Shown here: one piece after another, positions 23,286 to 35,679 of the stretch
Numbering within the stretch: position 1 is the stretch's first letter
Layout of the letters: each line of letters starts with the position of its first letter
Origin: Acestrorhynchus altus
Lineage: Eukaryota > Chordata > Actinopteri > Characiformes > Acestrorhynchidae
Direction: 5' to 3'
DNA length: 64,000 bases
Assembly (NCBI GenBank): GCA_034509495.1
Contig: CM067521.1
Location: forward strand, 24,014,529-24,078,528
Translations under genes and position numbers: made by a program
Notes under the pieces: model-generated
Database searches by the model: none
What the model was told of the DNA's origin: nothing
Seen by the model: the letters and a program-made list of their open reading frames with translations, nothing else

Positions 23286-23842
23286 GAAATTGAACTTGGC
23301 TTTCTGAATAACTACAACGTACCTTATAATGCTCCTGATGCTTTCATTTCTCCTGCTGCTGCTAATGGAGTTCAGCTGCATTGTACGTTTAAGTGTTTTC
23401 CAGCTCTGACGCATCCATTCTAATCTCATGAAGGGTTTATTATCTGATGAGTTGAATCAGGTGTGCTGTAATCATCAGATCAGTAAGTGGTCCTCTTGAA
23501 CTTCTGAGATGATTGGAAAGAGCTTGACTTTAAATGTCTTTTGAAACCAGTTTCTAGGAGCTGCAATCCTGTCTCACACTCGTCAACAGTATGAGGAATC
23601 TACTGACTGGTAGGTTTGACATGTGAGTTATGCAAATGGTTCAACACTCAGATGGACATGTGACATAAGCATGTCGTACTGGACTGATTATATACGGTCA
23701 TTCTGCTGCATGTTTTCTGACTCGTGCTGTTGTGTTGGTAGTATCCTCTGTAAGGGAGCTCTGCCATCGAGAGGAGTTCAAAAGCAATTGGAGCAGTTAG
23801 AAGAGCAGTGGAAGCTATCTGCATGGTCGTATGGGATTGCCT
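23286..23842. other. Intergenic stretch without recognisable gene
   Basis: No exon or repeat recognised. Confidence 0.4.
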
Positions 23843-23985
23843 GATTGATCCACTCGTACCAGCACAACACACACTAACACACCATCACCATGTCAGTGTG
23901 ACTGCAGTGCTGAGAATGACCCACCACCCATATAATAGCTGCTCTGTTGCGGTCCTGTGGGGTCTTGATCATTGAAGAACGAGGT
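23843..23985. mobile_element. Palindromic MITE, right-arm fragment
   Basis: gatccactcgtaccagcaca, gtcagtgtgactgcagtgct, gacccaccacccatataata and ggtcctgtggggtcttgatc are the right arm of the family; the left arm is absent. Confidence 0.8.
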
Positions 23986-25505
23986 TTAATCTCAATAGCT
24001 GTCTGATCTTGTGTTCTAGTGAGTTTGTTCTTGCAAGGTATCTTGTCTAGAATGTTCTTCCCCTTCTTGGTGTTGAGAAAACAGTGTGGAATTCTGCTCA
24101 CTGCTAGATTTCTGTACCGCAGCGGTTGGACAATGTGCATTATGCAACTGTGTCACACAAATGTAGCTGAACTCAACTGAACTGAATTCACCGAAACCTT
24201 GAAGAATGAATAGAGTAACTTTACTCATGTCGATACATATGACTGTGGACAGAAGCTTCCTCAGATCCAATATTAACAGTGTTTTCACTCTCAATCCCAC
24301 AAGACCACAGCGATTCATAAGGGTGTTTTCACTGCACCAACACACTGATTCAACCCAACAAAGAGCTTTTAGAATCCAGATAAGTGGCTGACGAGTTGAA
24401 TCAGGTGTGTTAGGACAGGAGAAAACACTTGCTCCAGGTGCTCCAGAGCCTGCAGGCCTCAGCTGAGCACACACAGTGCCACCTCCCCTCGTCCATTACG
24501 TTCCTCTGCCTCGCTGAAGCTAAATGATGACCACCTACTTGGGAAATAAAGATGAACAAGCACCACCGGAACACTGTCAGCAGCTTCTGCCTCCTCACGA
24601 GCTAAGACCGCCGGAGCATTTAACAAAGGGCACTTAAAGGGCCCAAAACATCGACCAACTTTTCCTTTGTGAACCTCTACTTCCCTTAGACTATGGACGT
24701 GAGAGGCATCACCATGACCAGACCCAAAGAGTCCTCTGAGGTCTTCAGAGAGATGGATGTCAATGCAGTTGAGTGTGGAAAGGGATTAAAACAGCCACTT
24801 TCACTGTACCCAGAACAGTTTACAAGGGAAACAACTGTCAACATGGCCTGGTCAGGTTGTCTAAGCAAGAGCAGATGCTCAAAGAAGTCTCCAACAATCG
24901 TAAGACGTCATTGCAGGTACAGGTAGCTCTCGCCAGAAAGAGGTGGCCCAAGTTTGATTTTCATGGGAGATGAAAAAGTGGAAATCATTGCTTTTTTGTT
25001 ATTAAAATGTAGATCAAATACCTGTATGTTTAAATATATATATATAAAAAAGATATTTTCACAAAACTGTAAATATATCAGCCTTAAAGGAACAGATTTT
25101 TTGTGACTTTACTAATAAAGACCTCAATTAAAGGAAATAAAAAACATAAGATATGTGGCCTTTAAAGAGTGTCGGTGTGGTTTTATCTGTACTTTTGTAC
25201 AATAACGAGCAGCTTTTGTGAGCAGGAGCCGCAGCTTTTGGCATTTTCAAAGGCGCCTCGTAAACGGAAGAGCCAATCAATGCCAATTAGAAGACGTCTA
25301 TTCGAACTGCTCATTATAATCACGCGTGTAAATATCGAGCTTGATAAGAACGAAGAACAAAAAAGAAGCACGAGCAACATTTGATCTCTGTATTTTAGAA
25401 TTAACAATGTTTGCCGGAATTTGATATTTAATTATATGGATTTTTAGTCGTGAGAATTCTACTTCTATAAAACTTGAACCACCTTGTTGCACTGCTCTTT
25501 TGAGG
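23986..25505. other. Intergenic stretch without recognisable gene
   Basis: Frames at 24016-24474 (-) and 24693-24926 (+) were inspected; neither shows a known motif. The AT-rich block at 25020-25160 has no feature I can name. Confidence 0.4.
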
Positions 25506-25739
25506 CCTTTTCCACCAAAAGAACTGTGGTTCTTGAACTGGTTTGGTTCAAGATTAAGAACTTTGGTGTTTTTTAGCGAAACATCCTGCTTTTATACGAA
25601 CTGAAAACCTACTAATCTTCAGTTTGTGCTGATAAACTTTTCAGGTTCTGGAACCTATTTTATTTGGTGGAAAAGCACCGAACGGTTCAAAATTTGGTTC
25701 ACGAACAGGAGGGGAACCATTCCCCATTATTGGAAAAGG
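25506..25739. mobile_element. MITE with CCTTTTCCACC ends, short copy
   Basis: Begins ccttttccaccaaaagaact and ends attattggaaaagg. Inner blocks (gaactttggtgttttttagc, ttttcaggttctggaaccta, ggtggaaaagcaccgaacgg) match the ends of the longer copy at 43694-44177. The middle is deleted. Confidence 0.75.
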
Positions 25740-26049
25740 CCTATTTGAGGACTGTGGCAAAGGTGTGACAGTGGCTGCAACACAAGCCCAAAGCATGTTC
25801 AATCTGCCCTGTGTTTAACAGTTGGACAGGTGTTCTTTTCTACACCGTTTTCCAAATATACCTTTGCTTACTTATCTCAAAAAGTTACAATTCCAAATGC
25901 ATCAGGTTTGTTTAGACGTTCTGATTCTAAATTCTGTGGTGAAGCTGCAGGAAATGTTGTCTTTGGGTGACTCTCCCATGAATGTCATATTTGCACAGAT
26001 GTTGCTGCAGAAAAGAACAGCGGAGAAGCCTGGATTTGCAATATTTAAG

Positions 26050-26497
26050 TCAGCTATGATGTGGGTGGTGGCTCATTCTCAGCACTGCAGTGACAGACAT
26101 GGTGGTGGTGTTAGTGTGTGTTGCGCTGATATGAGTGGATCGCTGTGTCCACTCACTGTCCACTCCATTAGACACTATAATAGGTAAAAGGTTTGCTTCA
26201 GTTCATCATTCTATCTTTCATCGGTCACCACAGAACACTTGGGAAGCTGTTGGCTGGGGGGTTTAAGAAGGTGATAAGAATGACCCTCCACCCACATAAT
26301 ATCTGCTCTGTGGTGGTCCTGTGGGGTCCTGATCATTGAAGATCAGGGTGAAAGGAGGAGAATAAAGTCTGCAGAGATACAGATGAACTACAGTCTGGAA
26401 TTATAGAACCACAAAGAGCTCCTGTTTGATCAGAGGAGCTGATATAAGGAACAGTGAACGTAGAAACAAGGAGGTGGTCATAATGTTATGGTCAAAT
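26050..26497. mobile_element. Palindromic MITE, internally deleted copy
   Basis: Left arm blocks at 26056-26140 (atgatgtgggtggtggctca) are followed by a jump to the right arm at 26280-26350 (acccacataatatctgctct). The copy ends with gtagaaacaaggaggtggtc and ataatgttatggtcaaatca, the family's terminal repeat. Confidence 0.75.
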
Positions 26498-29160
26498 CAG
26501 CAGTGCCTTAAAATCCTAAATCACTAAAATCACTCGAATCCTGTTAAGAAATCATCCCGTATTCCAAAATCAATTTTTAAATGTTTTTATTTTTGCAGAA
26601 AAAAAAAAATGCTTGTTCAGCCATTAAATAAAAATTTATTACATTATTTACAGTCAAGTATTTTACACCCATGTTTGGTCACATGCACGTGTAAGAAAAT
26701 GGACAAAACTGTAGAAACCTTTACATTCCTTGGGAGGAGTCTGTGCAATAAAAAAGGCACCTTTGACCCTGTTGTTCCGCCCTGGCGTGATGGAGTCTCT
26801 CTGCACATGCCTTCACCTGCTTTTGTGATAGCCATCAGCTATAGGCAGGACAAAATCCACCAGCGTTCATTGGTCTTCTGCCAGATTATGCATCTACTGA
26901 CTGGGTTAATGGGGTTGCCAGATAACTGTAAACTCCCGCGTTCAGCTCTGCAGCACAACTCTGGTGCATCTATTTTAATGCATGAACAGTAGAACCATAA
27001 GTCATGGCAGCAGAAATCCATCATAAAAGCCAAACATCATTTTCCAAAAGAGTCTAATGCTTTTGTTGGAGCCACTGCTGGGATTCAAGAGGCATTGCAT
27101 CTTCTACCTTCTCTGATATGATGCCGCACATAATTGCTGTCATAAGAAATCCTATTTTTGAAGTCCCAGGAGCACTTTTACACTGTGGTCATTTCATGAC
27201 CAGTGCGCATCAGCAGGGAATATGAAAAGCAAAGCTGCAGGAGCTTTTTTTAAGATGACCACAGCTACCGTTAAGGTCATTTAAGGTCGACATTCTTAAG
27301 ACGTTGTTCTTTCAACACAGTAACCAAGGTTTCGAGGTTTTCATATGACAGCAACAGTATGCTGAGGAAGGTGTGCTCAAGCTAAGGACTGGTGTAAGGC
27401 AGCCTGGGGTGCAGGCTTACAGACAGAGAGAGTTAGAGCGTAAGGCAAAGAGGGTGGAGCTACATCCAGCCCACCTTTGGTGTTACGTTGGACAAAGCAG
27501 CATCGTTAGCAGTGCAAAGCCCAGGTTAGTGCACAGGTAAAGGTAGACACCTACAAGGCAGGTGCCGACATCCTCCCATAAAGCGGAAAAGAAAGATTGC
27601 GGCGTCGACTAGGTTTATAGAAATCCTACTTGCATGTATATGCCATGCATTACTCGTCTACAGCAGAAAGCAAGCACCGTGAAAGCCACAATGAAGAGTC
27701 TACAGAAAGCACCACTGAAGCACCGCGGCTCAGCTGAAAGCTCGGAGAAAGATAAAACAGTAAGAAATGAACTACAACGTAAACTGCTCTCTTAAAAATG
27801 GGCCAGAAGGGGGTCACTGGAGCCCTACGGCATCGCTCCAAAGATCTCTTCTGGAACCTTCACTTTTAAGATCATATTGGCAAGGCTGCACTTGAGTTGA
27901 GCACCAAAAGACAAGCCTGCAGCACACTGACTGGCATGACCAAGAACAATCAGTGTTTGGAGTTTGGAACATCTGTCAATCAAATGCTCATGACCGGTCC
28001 AATGAGCTTTCAGTAGCTGTACTGGGTTATACTCCAAGGTGGATGGTGTCTTTGTGTCCATCTTATTCAACGCACACACACACACACTCACACACACGCA
28101 CACAATGAGGTCATATCCCTCCATTTCACAGTCTTTGAGCACTAGCAAAGGAAAAGAAAATGATACGCGTCCCACTTTGCACTATTACCAGCATTCGAAC
28201 CCAAATGCTACAAAAGTCATTATTCACAAAGAAATGCTTTGATTCCTTTCATTTCTAAAATGAAATGAATAAAAGACTGGCTTTTAGTCTTTTTCAGCTC
28301 ACTAATGAGGGGCACTTATTAAAAGGGATTCGCTTTAAAGCAGGAAATTGGCTGTTATTTTCTTGTTCTGACGATACCACTAAACCGGGGGAAATACTGG
28401 AGGATCAGCAGTGGTGGGAAAAACAATCAGAGCCTTTGGCAACAACTTCAACAATGTGCACTTCCTTCATGATATCGCCAGGCAGTAAAACGTGGTGTTG
28501 AAAAACAAACGTAAGAAGAAAAGGATTTAGCAGATATTTCCGTCCCTTAGGAAGTCTACACTACTCTTTACGCGGTGACTGGCAGCGGAGGGGCTCGAGG
28601 TGACCCCTTCGACACTTAAACATACGACTCCACATCTACAAATAATCACGATTTGGTCCGAAACCTGCAGCGTTCAACTACGGTTCACGTTGACAAGCAA
28701 ATATCCAAAGAAGTGAAGACTTTGCTTTGGCAAGGGGGAAGAACTCACACCGCTAACAGCGTCCAGACAGCAATAAAAGACTATACATAGACTCCTACTC
28801 TTATACTCATCAGTTCCTAATCACTTCTCAAGGTTGCAGAAGGATCTCATAGTCATTACTGAATATGAGATGATGCAGCAGTTTAGCTACTTCAGAGTGC
28901 ATTTCTCAAAGACCTTCACCGTAGAGACCAGCAGGCCTCATAAAAACGCATCGCATAATCTCATACCAGCCGTTTTGGAGTAGCTTGAACGAACTGAGCA
29001 GCTTGATCATCTCATCGTGATCTGTGAAGGTGAAGGTACACACTTAAAAATAAAAGATGCCAAATGGTTCTTGGTTTGGACGTTTGGTGGAATGGAAAAC
29101 GGAACTGGTCCAAAGTCCACTGGAAGCTGGATTTACAGGTAGGGGTATAATAGTGGAGCA
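26498..29160. other. Intergenic stretch, mostly unassigned
   Basis: Contains a (CA)n microsatellite at 28074-28104 and scattered pieces of a MITE family with ggaaccttcacttttaag-type ends (27850). The 127-codon frame at 26609-26992 (+) was checked and shows no recognised domain. Confidence 0.4.
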
Positions 29161-29164
29161 GGAA

Positions 29165-29490
29165 TAGGGTTTGATTCCCTGGCTGAGGGAAAGAGCTCAC
29201 CGTGTTACACCAATACACTTGCACTCCCGATGTGCCACATCATGCCCCAAACCCCGACTCAGCGGCACAGGACTTCTGGTTATATTAAATGGTGCTGCTT
29301 GCCATCGGAGGCTGGAGTCTGAGAGAGCAAAACTGGCCATGCTCTCTCTGGGTGGGTAGGTGGCACTCTGTGTGAATTGTCGGCACAGGCATCCATTAGC
29401 CACTGCACCAGAGCTGAGGACCCGACACTTTTGCCCAGCAGTGATGCAAGGGCAGCAGTCCGAAAAGAGGCAGTGGTTGGAGTCACGTGT
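29165..29490 (+). mobile_element. Second SINE family, diverged copy
   Basis: Begins with a B-box-like gggtttgattccctg. It then carries gccatcggaggctggagtct, gagagagcaaaactggccat, gctctctctgggtgggtag, gcaccagagctgagga and gtccgaaaagaggcagtggt. The same order is seen in the copy at 49232-49560. Confidence 0.7.
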
Positions 29491-29507
29491 ATCGTATGCG
29501 TAATGGG

Positions 29508-29575
29508 GTAATGGGCCAGCTTTTCAACCATCTTGACCATCAGCTACCACCTTAAGCTGGTCTTGAGCTTTGATA
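29508..29575. repeat. 'Ccagctt...ccagct' dispersed repeat fragment
   Basis: gccagcttttcaaccatctt and accttaagctggtcttgagc match the motif repeated at 39930-40070. This is a known style of fish interspersed repeat with short internal duplications. Confidence 0.5.
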
Positions 29576-32500
29576 TAAAGAATCGTCCATACAGAATGCT
29601 CACTGACCCTCTCACCGTGGTGAGACACAGCACGTCCAGCGTGTGACTTCAGTGAGATGTGTGTTTTCCACTGGAATCAAAACCCTTTTTGGCACCTTCA
29701 TTTTAAGAGTGTAGCATTAACACAAGCTCCTCTCTGTCACGCTTATCTATCCTCCTGTCCAGGACGTATCACAAACATCAGTGAGCAGGGAGCGAAACAC
29801 AGCTTCACTCCTTAAAACAACACCCCAAGATGTACAATCGTCCATGTCGCTGGGCTTTTAGCAGAGCACGCCCATCCCTCGGCGCTGGAAATGGGAGTTG
29901 GGGCCTGACAGCGGGAGCACCCACAGACAGCTGCTACTACAGATATAAAGCCGCCAGGGGCCGCCCAGGAAAGAAGATGGGCAGATTAGGGTGATAAATA
30001 TGTTTCATTAAAAAAGACAGTAAATCCGGGGGCCGTGAGGAGAGCACAGCCCTGGAAGAGGATGATTGATGTTCTAAAAATACACACGCGTATTAGTGTT
30101 GTGCCAAGATGAACCCCGCCATCGCCCACATACCCCCATCAGGCATGCTGGCTCCTCCAGCACCGGGGAGGCTGCTTCCTGTTTCATTTAATAAGGAGTG
30201 AAACTGTGGCTTTTTCTTCTCCAAATGGGTAAAGAGAAAACAGCGCTGGATCTGACCTACTTCCCCAACACTCCCTCTTTGCATACTATGGGGGGGCAGG
30301 GGGGGGGGGGGGGGTACCAGGGGAGAAGAAACAGTGCAGGGATGATCCTACATAATCATTTAGGATGAAGTCACTAATATCCACCACTGTGGGCTTGATA
30401 TTAATGGGCCACTGCCCAGAAGGCATCACTAGGCATTTGATTTTCTGACATTGCTTGGGTTCTGTTGTTGGTGGAGGCTGATCTTCGAGCTAGTGGAGTG
30501 GAAAATCAATATTCACAAAAATAGATTCTTTACATTTCAGAACGCTCCCTATGGAGACCAGCTCTGCCTCCATTAGTGTGGGTGTGGGTTTTTTTCTTGT
30601 TTTGAGAGCTACTGCAACTACGTCAGGGTGTTACAAAAGGTTCTCCGAGTGATGCCATAGTAGGGCCGGGAGATCTGAACAAAGTCATGTCCTAAATGGA
30701 ACACGATTTAAATATCATCTCTAATCCTGCCCTGTTTCTATCCCGATATCGATACAACACCCAAACCTACAGTGTATCTCAACTCTGGTTCTGGAGGTAC
30801 CCCTGCAGAAGGGAATCGGGGAAAAGGGAACGCTCTAGAATATGCAGGTTAGGGGTGCCTCCAGGACCAGGTTTGAGAGACACCTCCATAGAGTTAAACC
30901 CTTCACGTACTGTATGAAGGTTCTTCACACTTGCGCATCTCTTTCCCAGAAACCAGAACTAGGGTAAACTCTAAAACCTGTAGGACAGAGGTTCCCCAGG
31001 ACCAGTACTGAGAACCACTGTTCCATGGCACCACTCAAAGAACCTTGTGTGTCATCTTTATTTTTAAGAGAGGTTGTTAACTTTGGTTATAGTTTCTTAT
31101 CATCACTGACAGAAACACCACAATTATGAGGCTCATCAATAATGGTCATTTTATCCATCTCCTGTGGTTCCATCCTTGGGTACAATCAACAACCAAGCAG
31201 TGAAAGAACACCACTGTGAGCCTTCCCATCTCTTCCCAGTCAACATTCAACCAGTGAAACCATGTATCTGACTGTCAATAAGGCATCGGTTCATTAAGGT
31301 TGAAAATGAAAGTTGGAAAGACATTTAAATGTCGTAACACCTCAAAGACCTTCAGTTCCTTGGATTTGGAGGAAACCATGACTATTCCCGGAAGCGTACT
31401 TTGTAAACCGTAGACTTCACGGGAACGAAGATTTAATAAAGATAAAATTTGTATTCCAGTGTAGCAGTCAGACCTTATTCACCAATATCTTCCAAATGTC
31501 TTCATCAGATTTGTGGTTTTTAAAGCAGAACATTGTTCACAGCTCTGCTCTTAAAACGATGGATCCCGTTTTCCTCATAAACTGAAGAATTCCCAAATTA
31601 GAAAACACTAGAGAACATCAGAATCCTTGTAAAATCTGTGTTTTAAGGGGGGATTTCTAGATGAATGAGTGCCTCAGTGATCAGATTTTTGGATTTTTAA
31701 CGTGACTCTAGATCGTCTTCATAGCGGCTACTCTTGGACGTCTTTTCAATGTTCATTTCCAGCCTAATTGAGGTCGTCTACGTGATTTCAACGCTGCTTT
31801 AACAGTGAAGCATTGGCAGGGTTGAGGGATCCAGTTCAGCATGACCGCACTAACTCTGCCCTAAACGGAGAACCGCCGCCTCTCTTCTTAGCAGCGTTAG
31901 ACTGAAAGTTATCAAGTGGCACTGACTCTCAGCGGGCACCGCCGCCCCCCCCGTAAACTCTTTTGATGGGTGAGCCTCATTCTGCCTGCTTAAGCACCAC
32001 AGCCTTCATTAGAGCAAAGTGCCAGTTTTACTGCACACTGCGGGCCCCTGCTGGCCTGGGCTTATTGGAGTCGGTCTCTCAAACTGCCTGCTCAGCAGTG
32101 CGCGGATACGGTGGCTTGTGGAGCTCGAAGAGTGCACTATACACAGATGAGCAATAACGAGACAGGGAAAAAGATGTGAGTTAGAGCCCCCCGATGCAAA
32201 CGGCGAGGCCCTCATTCCCCAACAACTCATTTAAACCTGAGGTAGAGAACATAAACAATGTCACAGCACACAGAGGAAGTGGAGAGGAAGTGGATCCACC
32301 GAACGTTAAGCTGTACAAAGTTTCATTGAGTGATTTGAGGGGCATGAAGTCCGAGTCCACTGTATATCTGGGAAAAATGTCCTCGATGAAGTTCTCAGCG
32401 GAGGACGGTGGACGAGTGCGTCGGTACTATTGCACAAGATTCTTCAGACGTGTGGTTCAGAGTTCTGAAGGGTTGCATTTGTACCCAGTTGCATGTGCAG

Positions 32501-33177
32501 TGATCCTCCAGCAGACGGTAAAGGAGGAGAACCAGCGTTTCTTGTCTCTCTTCCTTCTTCTGCAATGTTCTGGATGCTGAGTCACTACGGAACAGTCTCT
32601 GATATTCAGTCAACCAAAGACCAAAAACATATGGCTCTCTGGGGGATGAAAGTGAAAAATGAAAGTGCGCCCCTCCCCCTCCTTCCATCCCACTTGGCTC
32701 AGAAGTGGCATCCCGAGGCCTTTAGTTTCGGATTGTTTTTCATCCAGGAAACAATAAATAAACAAAAACACAAAAGGAGCATCAGCAGCTACATCTAAAG
32801 ATGTGACAAAGGATTCGATTGTTTTCTTCTCCTTCAAGAACGAAGAGCACAGAAGGACACTTTTTTTTTTTCTTCCTTTCTTTCTGTGTGCAGTTCCAAA
32901 CATCGACATACGCTCTTCATCCGGCGCGGGAGATCAAAATACCAATACGGCACCTCGAAGAGAAAAAAACAAATCACGAATGGCATACAAAGCGGCACCT
33001 TAGATACACTATTGCCTTCATCTTCTGTCTCTCCAGCTCCTCGTGAGACCTTCTCATGTGTCTGCCTCCACAGAACATGAGCTCTGAGACCGAGTCGGCT
33101 CCTGCGTGGAGGTGACCGATCGCTTAGCAGCCCAAGATACGGGAACATAGATGGTGGTCTATGCGGCCCTCAAATCG
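29576..33177. other. Region 3' of kif21b; probable long 3' UTR or intergenic
   Basis: No exon recognised. Pieces of a MITE family with caaagaaccttgtgtgtcat / tttatttttaagagag-type ends occur at 29690, 30640 and 31025-31075. A G-rich run lies at 30291-30313. On the minus strand a possible AATAAA signal is at 31058-31063, more than 2 kb beyond the exon-A stop, so the 3' end of that transcript form is not fixed. Confidence 0.4.
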
Positions 33178-33226
33178 TCACCTCTTCTTTGCCATCCTCA
33201 GGTTCCAGATCTTCACCATCCTGTCA
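33178..33226 (-). CDS. kif21b: kif21b alternative terminal exon A
   Basis: A strong acceptor (a ctctctctctc-rich tract, then CACCCGCAG) precedes T + GAC AGG ATG GTG AAG ATC TGG AAC..., reading DRMVKIWNLRMAKKR then TGA. Joined to the penultimate exon it also completes Ser and gives a canonical last WD strand (SSDRMVKIWNL). The result is a protein 17 residues shorter with a basic tail. I cannot tell from sequence whether both ends are used or this is a decaying or lineage-specific exon. The match to WD consensus and the exact phase make chance unlikely. Confidence 0.75.
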
Positions 33227-33471
33227 CTGCGGGTGAGAGACAGAGAGATAAAGCGAGAGAGAGAGAGAGAATAAGAACGGGGGGAAAAGACAGAAGCAAA
33301 AAATAGATAAATAAATAAACACTTTTCTTCTTAAAGCGTCTCGTTCACTGAATCTTCAAACGCCCTGACAGTAACTCTCCCACGCAGCCCGTTTGGCAGA
33401 TATCAAGACCCCCGAGAACTAACACAAAGAGAATGCCACAACACGGGCCCCCACCCTGACTCTCAAACCGA

Positions 33472-33565
<94 letters not shown>

Positions 33566-35540
33566 CAACACCTTTAATCCCAAATAAACAGCCAACACCT
33601 GCTGTGTGAATTACTTTCCCACCACATGCCCTCATCTAACGTACACTCGGTTCCTCCGATGCGGAGATCTTTTATATAACCTCCGAGGTTCCACTACAAG
33701 AGCCAAATTTAATAGTAAAGAAATTGCAGCAGTGAGGCAGAAGCACCACCTTCAGCAAGACTTCTTATGGCACACTACAGCTCTCGGAGCTGGACCTCGA
33801 CACAGGACACAATTAAGAGGATTTATACCCCCGGGTTCCACCCAATTAGAACTGCGGTAAGTTTCCATACTCGGGGAGAGAAATTCTCTGGAACACATCA
33901 AGAACATAAAAAGTGAGTTTAGAGCCGATGTTGAGACTAATTGGGCTCTTCCTGCTCCTACAGCGGAGAGAAGTGACAATGGCGAGTTCGCGGAACAAGG
34001 GAACAAGTCAGAGAGGAGAAAGTCAAATAAACGAATGCAATAAAAAGGAAAAGTAGAAGGAGACACACCATATGTCCAAATGTTAATGGACACCCCTTCT
34101 AACCCATGCATTCGGTCGGTTCCAACCACTTAAAGCTGAACTTTTTGCTGACACACGTGCAAACGCACACACAATCACTGAATACTCAACGAGTGCAATC
34201 AAATTCTATCTGCAAGGAGTTGAAATGTAGTTGAAAACCCTCCTCAATTAGCGAAGTGGTCCTTGCTCTGAGAATTTGATTGCACTCATTTAAACTCTTG
34301 ATTTTTCCAAGAAACACTGGATGAGTGCGTGTCCACAAACTTTTGTCCAAAAGAAGAAGAAACAGAGTGCAAGTAATGGAGAGGCAGAAATCCAGGACAA
34401 ACCGTGGTTCTTACAGTGTGACAGTAATAAATGGCCAACTCTTTCAGGAACAGCAGAAGAACGGAGAACCTGGACCCCCTCCCCATTCCTCTAATAAATA
34501 AATGGTTGCCGTGGTAACGAATATTTATTAAAATAGATATTATTCTTGTGCTTGGTGTGCTGTTGTGTTTCTCGATGGTTCCTCTGGAACTGCTTGTGTG
34601 GCGTTTGTTCACTTTATGGATGGACATCATCCATGATCTTCTCTGAGAAGGTCACGGTGATCGAGACACAGACCTTTAAATACCCATCTCCATACTAATC
34701 CCCCAAACACTGCATCACAGCCTGCAGGAGTGGACATGTGTTAGGTGTTGGGGAGATGATTCAGTAACGTGGTAAATTTGCAGGTTACGGTGTTTTTTCA
34801 ATCCAAGGAGATAAACGTGTGTAACCACACGTGTAATTGCAATATTTTTCTGGGAGAAAAAAAAAAAACACACTAAAACCAAACCAGGGGGGGCAACACT
34901 GTCAGCCATGACTGTACTGCAGTGTAGAGAACACCATCACCCCACACACAGCCAGCCATGCCAGAGCTCTTCCAGTAATGCCATGGCAACACACCCGGCT
35001 GCAGTGACCGATTCTATAAGGAGACAGTAAAAATGTGAAAAAGTCAAAGTTAAAAACGTTGAATTTCTGTGATTTTTAACACCGTTTTGGGGAATTCTGG
35101 TGGACAGTGAGTCACAAAGGTGGACTATTTACTTCAACACCACAAATTCAGGTCATGTCCAAAAATCTCCTCGAGTCTCTGTATTAAATGAGGTCGGTCC
35201 ATTTATTCACATCCTTTATAAAAGTGGAAACAGAGACTGAAGACAGAGACTCGCAGATCAACCTGCTCTGCGTCGATTTCAGACTAAAACAACTGGATCA
35301 CAGAACTGTCTCCAGCCTCGGTCGCGGTGTTACAGCAGCACAGCGCGACGGGGAAGATGAAGGGAAAGAAGGACGGAGGTTAACAAAGAGAAAAGGCAGT
35401 ACCAGAGGGCAGCAGAGGCAGGAGGTGTTAGTGGAGGCTCTCAGGGGAGGCTGGTGGCTCGGCCCTTGATGGCCAGCACCCGGCGGGGCAGACAGGGTGT
35501 TAACCCCGGGACATAACTCCACAACTTCACCCTACAGTCA

Positions 35541-35575
<35 letters not shown>

Positions 35576-35607
35576 AGCCACAGAGCAGAGAGAGAGAGAG
35601 AGAGAAA

Positions 35608-35679
<72 letters not shown>

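Noticed and set aside
26609..26992. 127-codon frame with VETFTFLG, resembling the reverse-transcriptase YLG motif
   Set aside because: Only one short resemblance; none of the other RT blocks (such as YADD) can be found nearby.
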